64,000 nucleotides of DNA from Actibacterium naphthalenivorans (GTDB lineage Bacteria > Pseudomonadota > Alphaproteobacteria > Rhodobacterales > Rhodobacteraceae), in the NCBI RefSeq assembly GCF_014196965.1, contig NZ_JACIEQ010000001.1, positions 806,001 through 870,000 on the forward strand, read 5' to 3'. The notes under the pieces were generated by a model. It saw nothing but the letters and a program-made list of their open reading frames with translations. It had not been told where the DNA came from and made no database searches. Shown in pieces: positions 1 to 8,931 of this stretch (position 1 is the first letter of the stretch; each line of letters starts with the position of its first letter). A program made the position numbers and the translations under genes.

Positions 1-95
1 GTCACGCCACGGGCGGGCGCCCGGAATTCCAGGTCCACCGGAAAATTCCCGCGCCGCCCGCGAAAACGGGCGGATATCTGGCCCGGCGCATTCAT
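1..95 (-). CDS. modC: ModC, molybdate ABC transporter ATPase (N-terminal fragment)
   Basis: Only the first 31 codons lie in the window; the gene runs off the left edge. The ATG overlaps the modB stop codon (ATGA), the usual sign of translational coupling. The visible peptide ends in a stretch reading [12 protein letters not shown], which fits the first beta strands of ModC before the Walker A motif. The Walker A motif itself is outside the window. By position (modE-modA-modB-modC) this should be the ATPase that energises molybdate uptake. The call rests mainly on gene order, because so little sequence is visible. Confidence 0.75.
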   Translation of the reverse strand, partial: MNAPGQISARFRGRRGNFPVDLEFRAPARGV

Positions 96-778
96 CCGCG
101 TGCCCGCCCGATACGCTTTTCCAGCAGCGTCATGCCCAGAATGACGACGAAGGAAAACACCAGCATTCCGCCCGCCAGCAGATGCGCGCGCGGCCATTGC
201 AGGGTCTCGACATAGTCGTAGATCGCGACCGACAGCACCCTGGTTTCACCCGGAATATTGCCGCCGATCATCAGCACGACACCGAATTCCCCCACCGTAT
301 GGGCAAATCCAAGCACCGCGCCGGTCAGAAACCCCGGCCGGGCCAGCGGCAGCGCCACGGTCAGAAACCGGTCGAGCGGGGCAGCGCGCAACGTCGCCGC
401 AACCTCCAGCGGGCGGTCGCCCACCGCCTCGAACGCGTTGCGCAGCGGCTGCACCACGAAGGGCATCGAATAAAGCACCGAACCGATCACCAGCCCTTCG
501 AAGGTGAAGGCCAGCGAGCGCCCGCCCCAAAGGCCCGCCAGCCACCCGCCGGGGCCGCTGGGGCCAAGCCCGATCAGCAGGTAGAACCCGAGCACCGTTG
601 GCGGCAGTACCAGCGGCAGTGCCACCAGCGTTGCCACCGCCTCTTTCCAGCGGGCCTGCGCGCGCGCCAGCCACCAGGCCAGCGGCGTGCCGAGCACAAG
701 CAAAATGACGGTGGACAGGGTGGCCAGCCGAAGCGTCAGGAAAACCGGCCCCCAGATCTCAGCCGGCATCGGTGCCAT
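92..778 (-). CDS. modB: ModB, molybdate ABC transporter permease
   Basis: A 228-residue integral membrane protein forming the inner-membrane channel of the molybdate importer. The size is normal for ModB. About five hydrophobic segments are visible, and residues around 145-165 ([18 protein letters not shown]) are the EAA-type cytoplasmic loop that contacts the ATPase, in the form typical of ModB. The start overlaps the modA end by 20 bp; an alternative ATG lies three codons downstream at 769. Neither has a clear ribosome binding site, as expected for a coupled gene. Expression should follow the ModE box upstream of modE. Confidence 0.93.
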   Translation of the reverse strand: MAPMPAEIWGPVFLTLRLATLSTVILLVLGTPLAWWLARAQARWKEAVATLVALPLVLPPTVLGFYLLIGLGPSGPGGWLAGLWGGRSLAFTFEGLVIGSVLYSMPFVVQPLRNAFEAVGDRPLEVAATLRAAPLDRFLTVALPLARPGFLTGAVLGFAHTVGEFGVVLMIGGNIPGETRVLSVAIYDYVETLQWPRAHLLAGGMLVFSFVVILGMTLLEKRIGRARG

Positions 779-1499
779 AGCCGTAGCGCGCGATGATTGC
801 CGCCGCCTCGGGCCCCTTCAGGAACCCGACGAAGGCCTGCGCCGCCGGGTTCCCCGCGCCGTTGCTCAGCAATACCGCATCCTGACGGATCGGCGCATAG
901 AGATCATCCGGCACGATCCACGCCGATCCCTCTGTCCGCCCGGCAAGCTGTGACAGGGCGACAAAGCCCAGCTCGGCATTGCCCGTGGCCACGAACTGAT
1001 AGGTCTGCGCGATGCTGTTGCCGCGCACGAATTTCGGCTCCAGCCGATCATGGACGCCAAGGTTGCGCATGACATCGACCGCCGCGGCGCCATAGGGCGC
1101 GGTTTCGGGGTTGGCCAGCGCGATCCGGGTGAAACCATCCGAGGACAGGACCGTTTCATCCGTCACGAGGCCGGGATCCGCGCTCCACAGCACCAGCTTG
1201 CCGATCGCATAGGTGAAATTCGTTCCGGCCACGGCCAGCCCCTCTTCCACGGCGCGGGCCGGGCGGGCGCTGTCGGCGGCCAGAAACACGTCGAACGGCG
1301 CGTTCTGGGTGATCTGGGTGAACAATTGCCCGGTCGGGCCGAAGCTCAGAAGCGCGCGGTGCCCGGTCGCGGCCTCAAAGGCGGTCGCGATTTCGGTCGC
1401 CGCTTCGGTGAAGTTCGCTGCGACGGCAACGTTGATCTCTTCGGCCCGAACGGAGCCGCCCGCGAGGGCCATAAAGACTGCCAGCAGAAGGTTTTTCAC
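759..1499 (-). CDS. modA: ModA, periplasmic molybdate-binding protein
   Basis: A 246-residue secreted solute-binding protein that captures molybdate (and probably tungstate) for ModBC. Residues 1-19 form a signal peptide ending in the AxA-type site VRA-EE. The mature start reads [13 protein letters not shown], the standard opening of ModA, followed by [13 protein letters not shown], part of the oxyanion site. The start is GTG, preceded by an AGGG motif at suitable spacing. It lies 11 bp after modE and overlaps modB, so the four mod genes read as one operon. Confidence 0.94.
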   Translation of the reverse strand: MKNLLLAVFMALAGGSVRAEEINVAVAANFTEAATEIATAFEAATGHRALLSFGPTGQLFTQITQNAPFDVFLAADSARPARAVEEGLAVAGTNFTYAIGKLVLWSADPGLVTDETVLSSDGFTRIALANPETAPYGAAAVDVMRNLGVHDRLEPKFVRGNSIAQTYQFVATGNAELGFVALSQLAGRTEGSAWIVPDDLYAPIRQDAVLLSNGAGNPAAQAFVGFLKGPEAAAIIARYGYGTDAG

Positions 1500-1510
1500 T
1501 GGTTTCCCTT

Positions 1511-2302
1511 TCAGTCGACGGCCAGAATGACATGCGCGGCGTCGATCAGCGCGCAGGCGGCGGCATCTTTTTCCAGCCCCAGCTGCTTTGCGCTGGCCAG
1601 GGTGACAGTGGCGGTCAGCGATTTGCCACCGCCGATATCCAGCGTAATCTCCGAGTTCACGGCGCCATCTTCCCGGTTGCTCACCACGCCTTCAATCCGG
1701 TTGCGCATGGAGGTGCGCCGCGCCTCGTCCACTGGCGCCAGAATGACGAACGGCGCCTTGATCAGCGCGATCGCCGGGCGGCCGGGCACAAGGCCCAGTT
1801 CGCGCAGGCTCTGGCGGGTGATGATCGCGGTCAGGGTGGTCCGGTCGGAAACGCGCAGGGTGACCTCTGCGTTCACCGCCCCGTTGACCACCTTCTCGAC
1901 CGTGCCGCGCAGGGCATTGCGCGCGCTGGTTCGCATGAAAAACCCCCATAACATCCCTGCCGCGGCCACGCCTGTTCCGGCCAGCTCGGGCTCGAGCGCG
2001 CGAAAGGTCCGGGCGATTTCACTTTCCAGCCGGTGAAAGGTTTCGACGACGCGCAGGCCTTCCTCGGTCAGCACCGCGCCGCCACCTTGCCGCCCGCCGG
2101 TCTGCGCCGCGACAAGCGGCTGCCCGACGAGGTTGTTCATCGCGGTGATGGCATCCCACGCGGCCTTGTAGCTTACGCCGGTGGCCCGCGCCGCGGCGGA
2201 AATGCTGCCTTCGCGGCCGACAGCCTCGAGCAGGCGAACACGCTCCTTTCCCATGCGGGAGGCCCCGGATGAGGCAAAGGAAACTTCGGCGCGGATGCTC
2301 AT
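1511..2302 (-). CDS. modE: ModE-type molybdate-responsive regulator
   Basis: A 263-residue transcription factor with a winged helix-turn-helix at about residues 15-95, including GSISAAARATGVSYKAAWDAI. Two TOBE/Mop repeats follow (about 120-190 and 195-262; each contains SARNALRGTVEKV- or RTSMRNRIEGVV-like strands) that bind molybdate. This is the full-length ModE layout. The ATG at 2302 is preferred because an upstream in-frame GTG at 2335 lies inside the operator palindrome. As the first gene of the mod operon and directly behind the palindrome, it probably represses its own operon when molybdate is abundant. Confidence 0.92.
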   Translation of the reverse strand: MSIRAEVSFASSGASRMGKERVRLLEAVGREGSISAAARATGVSYKAAWDAITAMNNLVGQPLVAAQTGGRQGGGAVLTEEGLRVVETFHRLESEIARTFRALEPELAGTGVAAAGMLWGFFMRTSARNALRGTVEKVVNGAVNAEVTLRVSDRTTLTAIITRQSLRELGLVPGRPAIALIKAPFVILAPVDEARRTSMRNRIEGVVSNREDGAVNSEITLDIGGGKSLTATVTLASAKQLGLEKDAAACALIDAAHVILAVD

Positions 2303-2320
2303 CGTGACTGTTCCGGATAT

Positions 2321-2345
2321 CGCTATATAGACCACCTATATAGCG
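2321..2345. promoter_or_regulatory. ModE box (molybdate operator)
   Basis: A perfect 10-bp inverted repeat, CGCTATATAG-N5-CTATATAGCG, sits 18 bp upstream of the modE ATG. It matches the known CG-TATAT-type Mo-box that ModE dimers bind. Its position suggests it covers the promoter of modEABC. Confidence 0.88.
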
Positions 2346-2456
2346 AATCGCGAAAGCCGCAAATTCCTTTTTGGCCCTACCGCATCCAGTGCGACGCTCG
2401 GGCGCAGCCCCGGCCCGGAGCCAGGCAGCGCGCGCGCCGGTCAGACGGCGGGCCGC

Positions 2457-3485
2457 TCAATGCAAAGGCGCATCCCCGTTTCCGGCAGCGTCAGACCCGC
2501 GTCGAAGCGCCTCGCCCGCGAAGGTCGCGCGGGCGCGGCCGGCGCGTTTGGAAGCGTAAAGCGCCATGTCGGCGTCATGCAGAATCTGCGCGGCCTCGGC
2601 GGCGGGATATTGCGTAGAGACCGCGGTGCCGATGCTGGCCGACACCCGGCAGGGTTCGCCGTTGAAGAGGATCGGTTGCTCGAGCCGCCGGATGATCCGC
2701 AGGGCGATACCCTTCAGGCGCGACATATCCACCAGATCGCGAAAGATCAGAACGAACTCGTCGCCGCCCGCGCGGGCCACCGTATCGGTATCCCGCGTCT
2801 CCTCCACCAGAATGCGTGCCACATGCTGCAGCACGTGATCGCCGGCGGCATGGCCCAGATTGTCATTCACATCCTTGAAGAAATCGAGATCCAGATGCAT
2901 CAGGCTGAAGGCGCGCCGCTCATCCACCAGCCGGGCAAGCACATGATCCATCGCGCGGCGGTTTTTCAGCCCAGTCAGCGTGTCGGTGAACGCCTGCTCC
3001 TCGGCCGCGATGCGGGCCCCCTGAAGCCGCTGGTTGAGCTTTTTCGATTCCTCCATCACCGCGCTCTTCGCCTCGACCAGATAGAGCATTTCCACCGTCA
3101 GGTCGGTCGCCGCGAAGTCGCCGACGGTCAGCCCGTAGGTCGCCACGGCCTCGACCACCGAAATCCCGAAAGACAGGTTGATCAGCGCGCCCTCCCCTTC
3201 GCCCAACCCGATGATGAGGCCCTTCAGGGCGGTGCAGGGCGCGGACCGAAAGGCGAGTTGCAGCCGCGCGCCATCTGGCCCGACGAAATCATCCAGCGTG
3301 TGCACCCCGCGCGGGCGGCGCAGTTCGAACACATCCAGGAAGCGGCGCCCGGCCAGCGGCGCCGCTGGCCGCAGTTTCTGAAGCGTGGGGCCGACCCGGC
3401 GGATGAGCCCCTTCGGGCAGACCCAGACATGCATCGGCATCAGGCAGGCCATGGCATCGGGCGAAAGGCGCATCGCATCCCGCAT
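2457..3485 (-). CDS. HNOBA-GGDEF diguanylate cyclase, partner of the H-NOX protein
   Basis: A 342-residue enzyme expected to make cyclic di-GMP from two GTP. Residues 1-145 resemble the heme-NO-binding-associated (HNOBA) domain found next to H-NOX in guanylate cyclases. A short coiled linker (about 140-165) follows, then a GGDEF domain with an intact GGDEF signature at 240-244 and an RxxD inhibitory site (RDTD, 231-234) five residues before it. The active site therefore looks competent and product-inhibited. It starts 5 bp after the H-NOX gene stops, so the two are co-transcribed and presumably interact. No membrane segment is seen. Confidence 0.88.
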   Translation of the reverse strand: MRDAMRLSPDAMACLMPMHVWVCPKGLIRRVGPTLQKLRPAAPLAGRRFLDVFELRRPRGVHTLDDFVGPDGARLQLAFRSAPCTALKGLIIGLGEGEGALINLSFGISVVEAVATYGLTVGDFAATDLTVEMLYLVEAKSAVMEESKKLNQRLQGARIAAEEQAFTDTLTGLKNRRAMDHVLARLVDERRAFSLMHLDLDFFKDVNDNLGHAAGDHVLQHVARILVEETRDTDTVARAGGDEFVLIFRDLVDMSRLKGIALRIIRRLEQPILFNGEPCRVSASIGTAVSTQYPAAEAAQILHDADMALYASKRAGRARATFAGEALRRGSDAAGNGDAPLH

Positions 3486-3490
3486 CCGCC

Positions 3491-4078
3491 CTACCCCGCC
3501 GGCATGGCCAGCTTGAAGCTGCGCCCCTCGGCAAAGCGGCAGTCCAGCAGTTCGACCTGCACCTCGGCGCGCCCCGCCGCCTCGCCCAGGTATTCCAGCA
3601 GAACCAGCGCGCCGTAATCATCCGCCATGGCCCGCAGGATGCCCAGCATCACATGGCCAGAGCCCGCGAAATGCCAGCGGCAGAGCAGGCGAAAGGTGGA
3701 TGGCCCCTCGTCCACAATCTCCATATCGGGCAGGTCCAGATCGGGCACGGCCAGCCGGGCGCGATCGGCGAGGTCATCCAGCGAATGCAGGAATTCCATG
3801 AAGTTTTCGCCGCCGAAGCGCAACAGCCGGCGCAGCGGCTCGAGATTGGCGTGGGACACCAGGAAGGTGCCCAGATCCTCCAGCACCACCTCGCGCGATT
3901 TCTTCAGATGCCGCGACACCGACGTCAGAACAGCCTCGGTCAGCGCGTCGTCATAGATCAGCAGGGCCTCGAACCCCTCGGCGCGGAGGCCCGCATCGGC
4001 CGCCACATCGGCCCACAGCTCTGCGCCGTAGGTATCCTGCACAAAACACTGGATGGATCTGTTGATCAGACCATGCAT
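3491..4078 (-). CDS. H-NOX (heme NO-binding) family protein with degenerate heme site
   Basis: A 195-residue soluble protein of normal H-NOX length, opening with MHGLINRSIQCFV as in the family. In family members it senses nitric oxide (or oxygen) through heme and controls a partner. Ungapped alignment by eye to the soluble guanylate cyclase beta-1 segment EFLQNLDALHDHL gives EFLHSLDDLADRA here, placing Ala104 where the heme-ligating His105 should be. The YxSxR heme-propionate motif is replaced by C133/W135/F137. Heme binding is therefore doubtful. The gene is the first of a two-gene operon with a diguanylate cyclase, so it probably still regulates cyclic di-GMP. Confidence 0.85.
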   Translation of the reverse strand: MHGLINRSIQCFVQDTYGAELWADVAADAGLRAEGFEALLIYDDALTEAVLTSVSRHLKKSREVVLEDLGTFLVSHANLEPLRRLLRFGGENFMEFLHSLDDLADRARLAVPDLDLPDMEIVDEGPSTFRLLCRWHFAGSGHVMLGILRAMADDYGALVLLEYLGEAAGRAEVQVELLDCRFAEGRSFKLAMPAG

Positions 4079-4167
4079 GAAACGCCCTCGGTTTTTCGTA
4101 GGGGCAGCTTTGCAGAGGAAACCTTAACAATTCGCCAAGACAAGGCCGATGTCCGGGCGCCCGGCGC

Positions 4168-5724
4168 TCAGAAATCGGTCGGCGCGCCGCCCTCCGCCTT
4201 GCGCCTCTCGACGAAGGCCTCCAGCTCTTCGCGGATGTCCTCCTCCATCGGCGGGGCCTCGAAACCATTGACGATCTCCTTGAACACCCGGTGCGCCCGC
4301 TCGACCGTCCAGGACGCGCCATCCAGCGACCAGGATTCGTAGTTGCGCCAGTCCGACAGGAAGGGCTGGTAGAAGGCTGTCGCGTAGCGCTCCTGCGTAT
4401 GGGCACAGCCGAAGAAATGGCCATCGCTTCCGACCTCGCGGATGGCCTCCAGCGCGATGTCATCGGGCGTGGTGGCCACCAGCGCCGGGTCGAAATAGCG
4501 CTGAATCTGCTGTAGCATCTCGCAATCCATGATGAATTTCTCGGGGCTCGCGATCAGCCCCCCCTCCAGCCAGCCAGCCGCGTGATAGACCATATGCGCG
4601 CCCGCCTGCACCGCCGACCACAGCGCGTTCGAGGTTTCCCACATCGCCTGCCCGTCCGGCACGTTCGCCGCGCAGGATCCCGACGCGCGCAGCGGCAGGC
4701 CGTAGAACCGTGCCATCTGGCCGGTCATCTGGGTGGCGCGCATGTATTCCGGCGTACCGAAGGCCGGCGCGCCGGATTTCATGTCCACGTTCGAGGTAAA
4801 GGTGCCCAGCACACAGGGCGCGCCGGGGCGGATATATTGCGCCAGCGCGATCGCGCAGAGCGCCTCGGCCAGCGATTGCGCCACCGCGCCCGCCATCGTC
4901 ACCGGCGCCATGGCACCGGCCAGCGTGAAGGGCGTGACCACCACCGCCTGCCCGCGCCGCACGCAGCGCATCCAGCCGTCGAGCATCGGGATGTCATGCT
5001 TCAGCGGCGAGGTGGAGTTGATGTTGGTATACATGCGCGGCGCCGCCTCGAACTCGTCATGGCTCAGCCCGCCGGCGATGCGCACCATCTCCATCACATC
5101 CTCGACACGTTCGCGGCCCAGTGAATAGGCATGCGCCACCTTGTCGGTCAGGGTCAGCTTGTCGAACAGCACATCAAGGTGCCGGACGGAAGGATGCACA
5201 TCCACCGGCTCCACCGGATAGCCGCCGGCGATGTGGATGCAGTTGAAATATTGGGTCAGCTTCAGCAGGTCGCGGCATTGCGCGCGCGTGCCGGGCACTT
5301 TGCCGCTGTGCAGATCCCAGTAGTTCGGCGGGGAAGAGACGTTGATGAACAGCATATGCCCGTCGCCGATGGTCACCCGGCGGTCCGGGTTGCGCGGGGT
5401 GATGGCAAAGCTGGACGGCGCCTTGGCCAGCATCTCCATCACGAAATCACGGCCCATGCGGACGGTGTGCCCGTCCACCGTGCAACCCGCCTGTTTCAGG
5501 ATCGCGACCGCCTCGTCATTCAGAAACTCGATGCCGATCTCTTCGAGGATGCGCATCGCGCCGTCGTGAATCGCGGCCACGCCCTCTTCGGTCAGCGGCT
5601 CTGTCGGGCGGTCGGTGTTGCGCGGAATGCGCCACGGCATCTGCTCGATCACCGCCCCGCCCTGACGCAGTGCCTTTCCCGAATGCCCGCCCGAACGTCG
5701 CCTGCGAAGGGATGTACCGGCCAT
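4168..5724 (-). CDS. MttB/MtgB-family corrinoid methyltransferase without pyrrolysine
   Basis: A 518-residue member of the trimethylamine methyltransferase (MttB) superfamily. Typical motifs are visible near the N-terminus (MPWRIPRNTDRPTEPL, HDGAMRILEEIGIEFLN) and in the barrel core. The frame is uninterrupted, so there is no in-frame amber codon and no pyrrolysine. Such homologues demethylate glycine betaine or related quaternary amines; the substrate here is unknown. The start at 5724 is chosen for its strong AAGGAGG Shine-Dalgarno sequence. No corrinoid-binding protein or reductive activase is adjacent, so its methyl acceptor must be encoded elsewhere. Confidence 0.88.
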   Translation of the reverse strand: MAGTSLRRRRSGGHSGKALRQGGAVIEQMPWRIPRNTDRPTEPLTEEGVAAIHDGAMRILEEIGIEFLNDEAVAILKQAGCTVDGHTVRMGRDFVMEMLAKAPSSFAITPRNPDRRVTIGDGHMLFINVSSPPNYWDLHSGKVPGTRAQCRDLLKLTQYFNCIHIAGGYPVEPVDVHPSVRHLDVLFDKLTLTDKVAHAYSLGRERVEDVMEMVRIAGGLSHDEFEAAPRMYTNINSTSPLKHDIPMLDGWMRCVRRGQAVVVTPFTLAGAMAPVTMAGAVAQSLAEALCAIALAQYIRPGAPCVLGTFTSNVDMKSGAPAFGTPEYMRATQMTGQMARFYGLPLRASGSCAANVPDGQAMWETSNALWSAVQAGAHMVYHAAGWLEGGLIASPEKFIMDCEMLQQIQRYFDPALVATTPDDIALEAIREVGSDGHFFGCAHTQERYATAFYQPFLSDWRNYESWSLDGASWTVERAHRVFKEIVNGFEAPPMEEDIREELEAFVERRKAEGGAPTDF

Positions 5725-5817
5725 GATGCGCCTCCTTGCGTTTCCCCCAAGAAGACACCGGGCCCCGCCCCCGTGCCGCATCGAAAGCGACAGCAAGGCG
5801 TCGTTTTTCGCCGGCGT

Positions 5818-6519
5818 TCAGCGCAGGCGGGCGGTCAGATAGGCGCCGAGATGGCCGATATCGGGCAGGACGGCATCGGCCAGATCGGCCAGATCGCGCG
5901 CCGTCGCGGGCCCTGTCAGAACGCCGACCGTGCCCATCCCCGCCGCCCGGCCGGCGGTCAGGTCATGGCGGCTGTCGCCGATCATCAGCACCGATGCAGG
6001 GGCCAGCCCCGCCGCATCGGCAAAGGCCAGCAGCTGCCCCGGCGCGGGCTTCGCCCCGTGGCCCGAGTCGCTCCCGGCGATGAAATCGAACCGCCCCGCC
6101 ACCCCGGCTGCGGCAAGATGCGCGCGCGCCGGGGCCTCGGCATCATTCGTCGCGACCCCCAGCGCCAGCCCCATCCCGCGCAACCCGTCCAGCATCGGCG
6201 CCAGCGGCACGGCCTCTTTCATCGGTGCGGCAGCCGCAGCCCGGTTCATCTGCGCGATCAGCACATCAGGCGAGGTACCGGGAAGATGCGGCAGCAGGAA
6301 CGCGGCGATGTCGCCGGGCGTGCCGGCAATCACCGGGCTGTCGGGCGCGAAAACACCGGCCGAATGGTCAAACCCGATGGCCTGCCCCAGGGCCTGAGCC
6401 CGGCCGGCATCGCCTTGGGAAAGATCACTCAGAAACCCCTGCGCCCAGGCGCCCCAGGTGGCGTGGAAATCGAACAGCGTGCCGTCCTTGTCGAACAGGA
6501 TTCCCCGGATCTCGGCCAT
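5818..6519 (-). CDS. HAD-superfamily phosphatase, phosphoglycolate phosphatase-like
   Basis: A 233-residue cytosolic hydrolase of the haloacid dehalogenase family. Motif I is FDKDGTLFDF near residue 10, with the nucleophilic Asp and acid/base Asp. The motif II threonine is in GVATNDAEA, and motifs III/IV appear as KPAPGQ and MIGDSRHDL. An alpha-helical cap lies between motifs I and II, as in Gph-type enzymes. Phosphoglycolate is a reasonable guess but the substrate is not proven by sequence. It stands alone between the methyltransferase gene and a DUF3572 gene on the same strand, about 145 bp from the latter. Confidence 0.85.
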   Translation of the reverse strand: MAEIRGILFDKDGTLFDFHATWGAWAQGFLSDLSQGDAGRAQALGQAIGFDHSAGVFAPDSPVIAGTPGDIAAFLLPHLPGTSPDVLIAQMNRAAAAAPMKEAVPLAPMLDGLRGMGLALGVATNDAEAPARAHLAAAGVAGRFDFIAGSDSGHGAKPAPGQLLAFADAAGLAPASVLMIGDSRHDLTAGRAAGMGTVGVLTGPATARDLADLADAVLPDIGHLGAYLTARLR

Positions 6520-6664
6520 GACACACCCTTGTTTTCAGCGGATACCGGGGGAATACCGCGCAGACCGCCCCAAAGCCAGCCTCGCGGTTGCCGCGGCGGC
6601 CGGAATCGGCCCGGCGCGCTGTGCGGCAAAGGGAAAAGGCCGGGCCAAGGGGCCTGTTCCGGCC

Positions 6665-6943
6665 TCAGGTCCAGTGCATGTCGGCACCGCCCGGCAGCGC
6701 CTGCCGGGCGCGCATGGGAATGTCATAGGCCAGCCCCTCGGCCTCGCAGAAGGCCATCACCCACGCATCGTCCATCGTCAGGAAATCCAGCACCGAAATC
6801 TGGAATTCGGACGTGGCCGCGCGCGCCTTCAGATCGTCGGGCGTGGCCCCGCTGGCGCCCAGGAAGACCGGCAACAGCTCTTCGTTGCCGACAAGCCAGC
6901 CCAGGGCCTTCAACGCCACCGTTTCCGCCTGATCCGCCCGCAT
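6665..6943 (-). CDS. DUF3572 family protein
   Basis: A 92-residue soluble, acidic, mainly helical protein of unknown function, conserved in alphaproteobacteria. Recognisable family features are QAETVALKALGWL at the start, LPVFLGASGATPDDL, and the ending ARQALPGGADMHW. The start was placed at 6943 by family length. An ATG at 6967 would add eight residues, but neither candidate has a convincing ribosome binding site. It is divergent from the PleD-like gene. Confidence 0.8.
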   Translation of the reverse strand: MRADQAETVALKALGWLVGNEELLPVFLGASGATPDDLKARAATSEFQISVLDFLTMDDAWVMAFCEAEGLAYDIPMRARQALPGGADMHWT

Positions 6944-7044
6944 GCGCCGCCCCCGTTCCGTGCTCATTAAAGGGTTTGTTAACACTTCCTGCTCAATACT
7001 GAACACGAAAAATCAACCCAGATCAGAGCGCGGGAGAAAGCTCA

Positions 7045-8421
7045 ATGCCAGGGAAAATCCTCGTCGTGGATGACGTCGCGACGAACAGGATTGTCATGAA
7101 GGTGCGCTTGGCCGAGGCCTGCTATCAGGTGCTGCAGGCCGATGGCGGGCTGGCCGCGCTGGATCTGGCGCGGCGCGAACGGCCGGATCTGATCCTGCTG
7201 GATTTCATGATGGCCGATCTGGACGGGATCGAGGTGTGCCGCCGCCTGAAGGCCGACCCGGACACCGCCGAGATCCCGGTGATCATGGTCACCGCCGCGC
7301 GGAATTCCGAAGAAAAGCTGCGCGCGCTTCAGGCAGGCGCCGAAGAATTCCTGCCCAAGCCGCTGGACGAGCTGACGCTGCTGGCCCGCGTCCGTAGCCT
7401 GTTGCGCGCCCGTGAAACCGCGCGCGAACTGGCGCTGCGCGACGGCACGCGCCGGGTGCTGGGCTTTGATGAACCGGCAGAGGATTTCGCCCGCAAGGGG
7501 CGCATCGCTCTGATCGCGGCGCGGCAGGCGCAGGCGCTGCACTGGAAGGGCGCGCTGTCGCGGCATCTGAATGCCGAGTTGACGGTGATGACCCGCGACG
7601 GGGCGCTGGCCCTGTCGGACGGCGGGCCGGTGCCGGATCTGTTCGTGATCTCCGCCGATCTGGAGCGCAGCGGCGCCGGGCTGCGCCTGCTGACGGATCT
7701 GCGTTCGCGCGCCGCGACGCGCCACTCTGCCGTGCTCATGGTCGTGCCCGAAGGCGCACGCGAAGCCGCCGCAATGGCGCTGGATCTGGGCGCGAACGAT
7801 CTGGTCAACAGCCCGTTCGACGGGCCGGAAATGGCGCTGCGGCTGGCCACCCAGCTCAGCCGGAAATATCAATCCGACCGGCTGCGCGCCTCGGTCAAGG
7901 ACGGGCTGCGGCTGGCTGTCACCGACCCGCTGACCGGCCTGTTCAACCGCCGCTACGCGCTGCCGCATCTGGCGCGCATCGTCAGCCGCGCCGGTGAGAC
8001 CCGGCGGCCCTGCGCCGTCATGCTGCTGGATATGGACCGGTTCAAGCAGGTCAATGACCGCCACGGCCATGCGGCGGGCGACGCGGTACTGGAACAGGTC
8101 GCGCGGCTGCTGAGCGCCGAATTGCGCGCCGTGGATCTGGTGGCCCGCATCGGGGGCGAGGAATTTCTGATCGCCCTGCCCGAAACCAGCCTGGAGATCG
8201 CCACCGCCACGGCCGAGCGTCTGCGCCTGCAGATCGGCGAAACGCCGGTGCTGCTGCCCGGCGGCAAAGGTGTGATCTCGGTTTCGGTCAGCATCGGGCT
8301 GACCCTGTGCGATCGTCCCGGCTGCGCGGTTGACGTGCTGATGGAAGAGGCCGACGCCGCGCTTTATGCCGCCAAGGCCGACGGGCGCAACAAGGTGACG
8401 ATCCGCAATTCCGCCGCGTGA
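7045..8421 (+). CDS. pleD: PleD-type response regulator diguanylate cyclase
   Basis: A 458-residue REC-REC-GGDEF protein. The first receiver has the phosphoacceptor Asp53 in LILLDFM and the conserved Lys in FLPKPLDE. The second receiver (about 155-280) is degenerate, as in PleD, and serves dimerisation. The output domain has GGEEF at 370-374 with the inhibitory RxxD (RAVD, 361-364). Phosphorylation by a sensor kinase would trigger dimerisation and cyclic di-GMP synthesis, classically controlling the motile-to-sessile switch. The start has a GGGAG ribosome binding site. No histidine kinase (PleC/DivJ) is adjacent. Confidence 0.92.
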   Translation: MPGKILVVDDVATNRIVMKVRLAEACYQVLQADGGLAALDLARRERPDLILLDFMMADLDGIEVCRRLKADPDTAEIPVIMVTAARNSEEKLRALQAGAEEFLPKPLDELTLLARVRSLLRARETARELALRDGTRRVLGFDEPAEDFARKGRIALIAARQAQALHWKGALSRHLNAELTVMTRDGALALSDGGPVPDLFVISADLERSGAGLRLLTDLRSRAATRHSAVLMVVPEGAREAAAMALDLGANDLVNSPFDGPEMALRLATQLSRKYQSDRLRASVKDGLRLAVTDPLTGLFNRRYALPHLARIVSRAGETRRPCAVMLLDMDRFKQVNDRHGHAAGDAVLEQVARLLSAELRAVDLVARIGGEEFLIALPETSLEIATATAERLRLQIGETPVLLPGGKGVISVSVSIGLTLCDRPGCAVDVLMEEADAALYAAKADGRNKVTIRNSAA

Positions 8422-8433
8422 TCCGCCCGCCGC

Positions 8434-8931
8434 TCAGTCCCGCGCGGGCGCGTGGCGGGGCGGGCCATGGCGCAACACCTGTTCCAGACGGTCGGCGAAG
8501 GCGGCCCGCTCTTCGGGCTCCATCGCGCTGATCTGTTCCAGAAAAAGCCGGCGCACAAGTTCGACCTGCTCGCCCACCCGCGCCTGCTGTGCCTCGAGCA
8601 GACCCGCCGCCGCCGCCGCATCGAAGGGTTCGGCGCGCAGCAATTGCAGCAGGCGCTCGAAATCCTGCCGCACCTCGTGGCGCGTGCTGCGCATCGCGCC
8701 CGCGTCATGCCTGAGCGCGCGGCGCAAGGCGCGCCGGTCTTCGGGGCTCAGCGCCCGCGTATAGGGCCCGTATTCCAGAATTTCGCGGCCCGGGGGTGCC
8801 CCGTTTCTTGAATGATAAAGAGCCGATCCCCCCACCAGCCCCAGCACCAGAAGGTTCATCGCCAGCGACAGCGCCAGTATCACACGCCCCCAGCGAACCC
8901 CCTTGGGCGCGGGCTGTTCGCTCATGCTCAT
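8434..8931 (-). CDS. Membrane-anchored periplasmic metal-resistance/heavy-metal-sensor family protein
   Basis: A 165-residue protein with one N-terminal membrane anchor (about 15-38, VILALSLAMNLLVLGLVGG) and a long helical periplasmic domain rich in Arg and Glu. This is the pattern of the metal_resist/CnrX-like family (helical hairpins with LSPEDRRALRRAL-type repeats). A metal or stress-sensing role is inferred from the family only, and no obvious metal-ligand cluster is visible. The ATG overlaps the stop of the preceding gene (ATGA), making it the third gene of an ECF sigma factor operon. Confidence 0.72.
   Translation of the reverse strand: MSMSEQPAPKGVRWGRVILALSLAMNLLVLGLVGGSALYHSRNGAPPGREILEYGPYTRALSPEDRRALRRALRHDAGAMRSTRHEVRQDFERLLQLLRAEPFDAAAAAGLLEAQQARVGEQVELVRRLFLEQISAMEPEERAAFADRLEQVLRHGPPRHAPARD

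Noticed and set aside
2333-2335. GTG at 2335 as modE start
   Set aside because: It lies inside the ModE palindrome and adds 11 residues not seen in the family; ATG 2302 is preferred.
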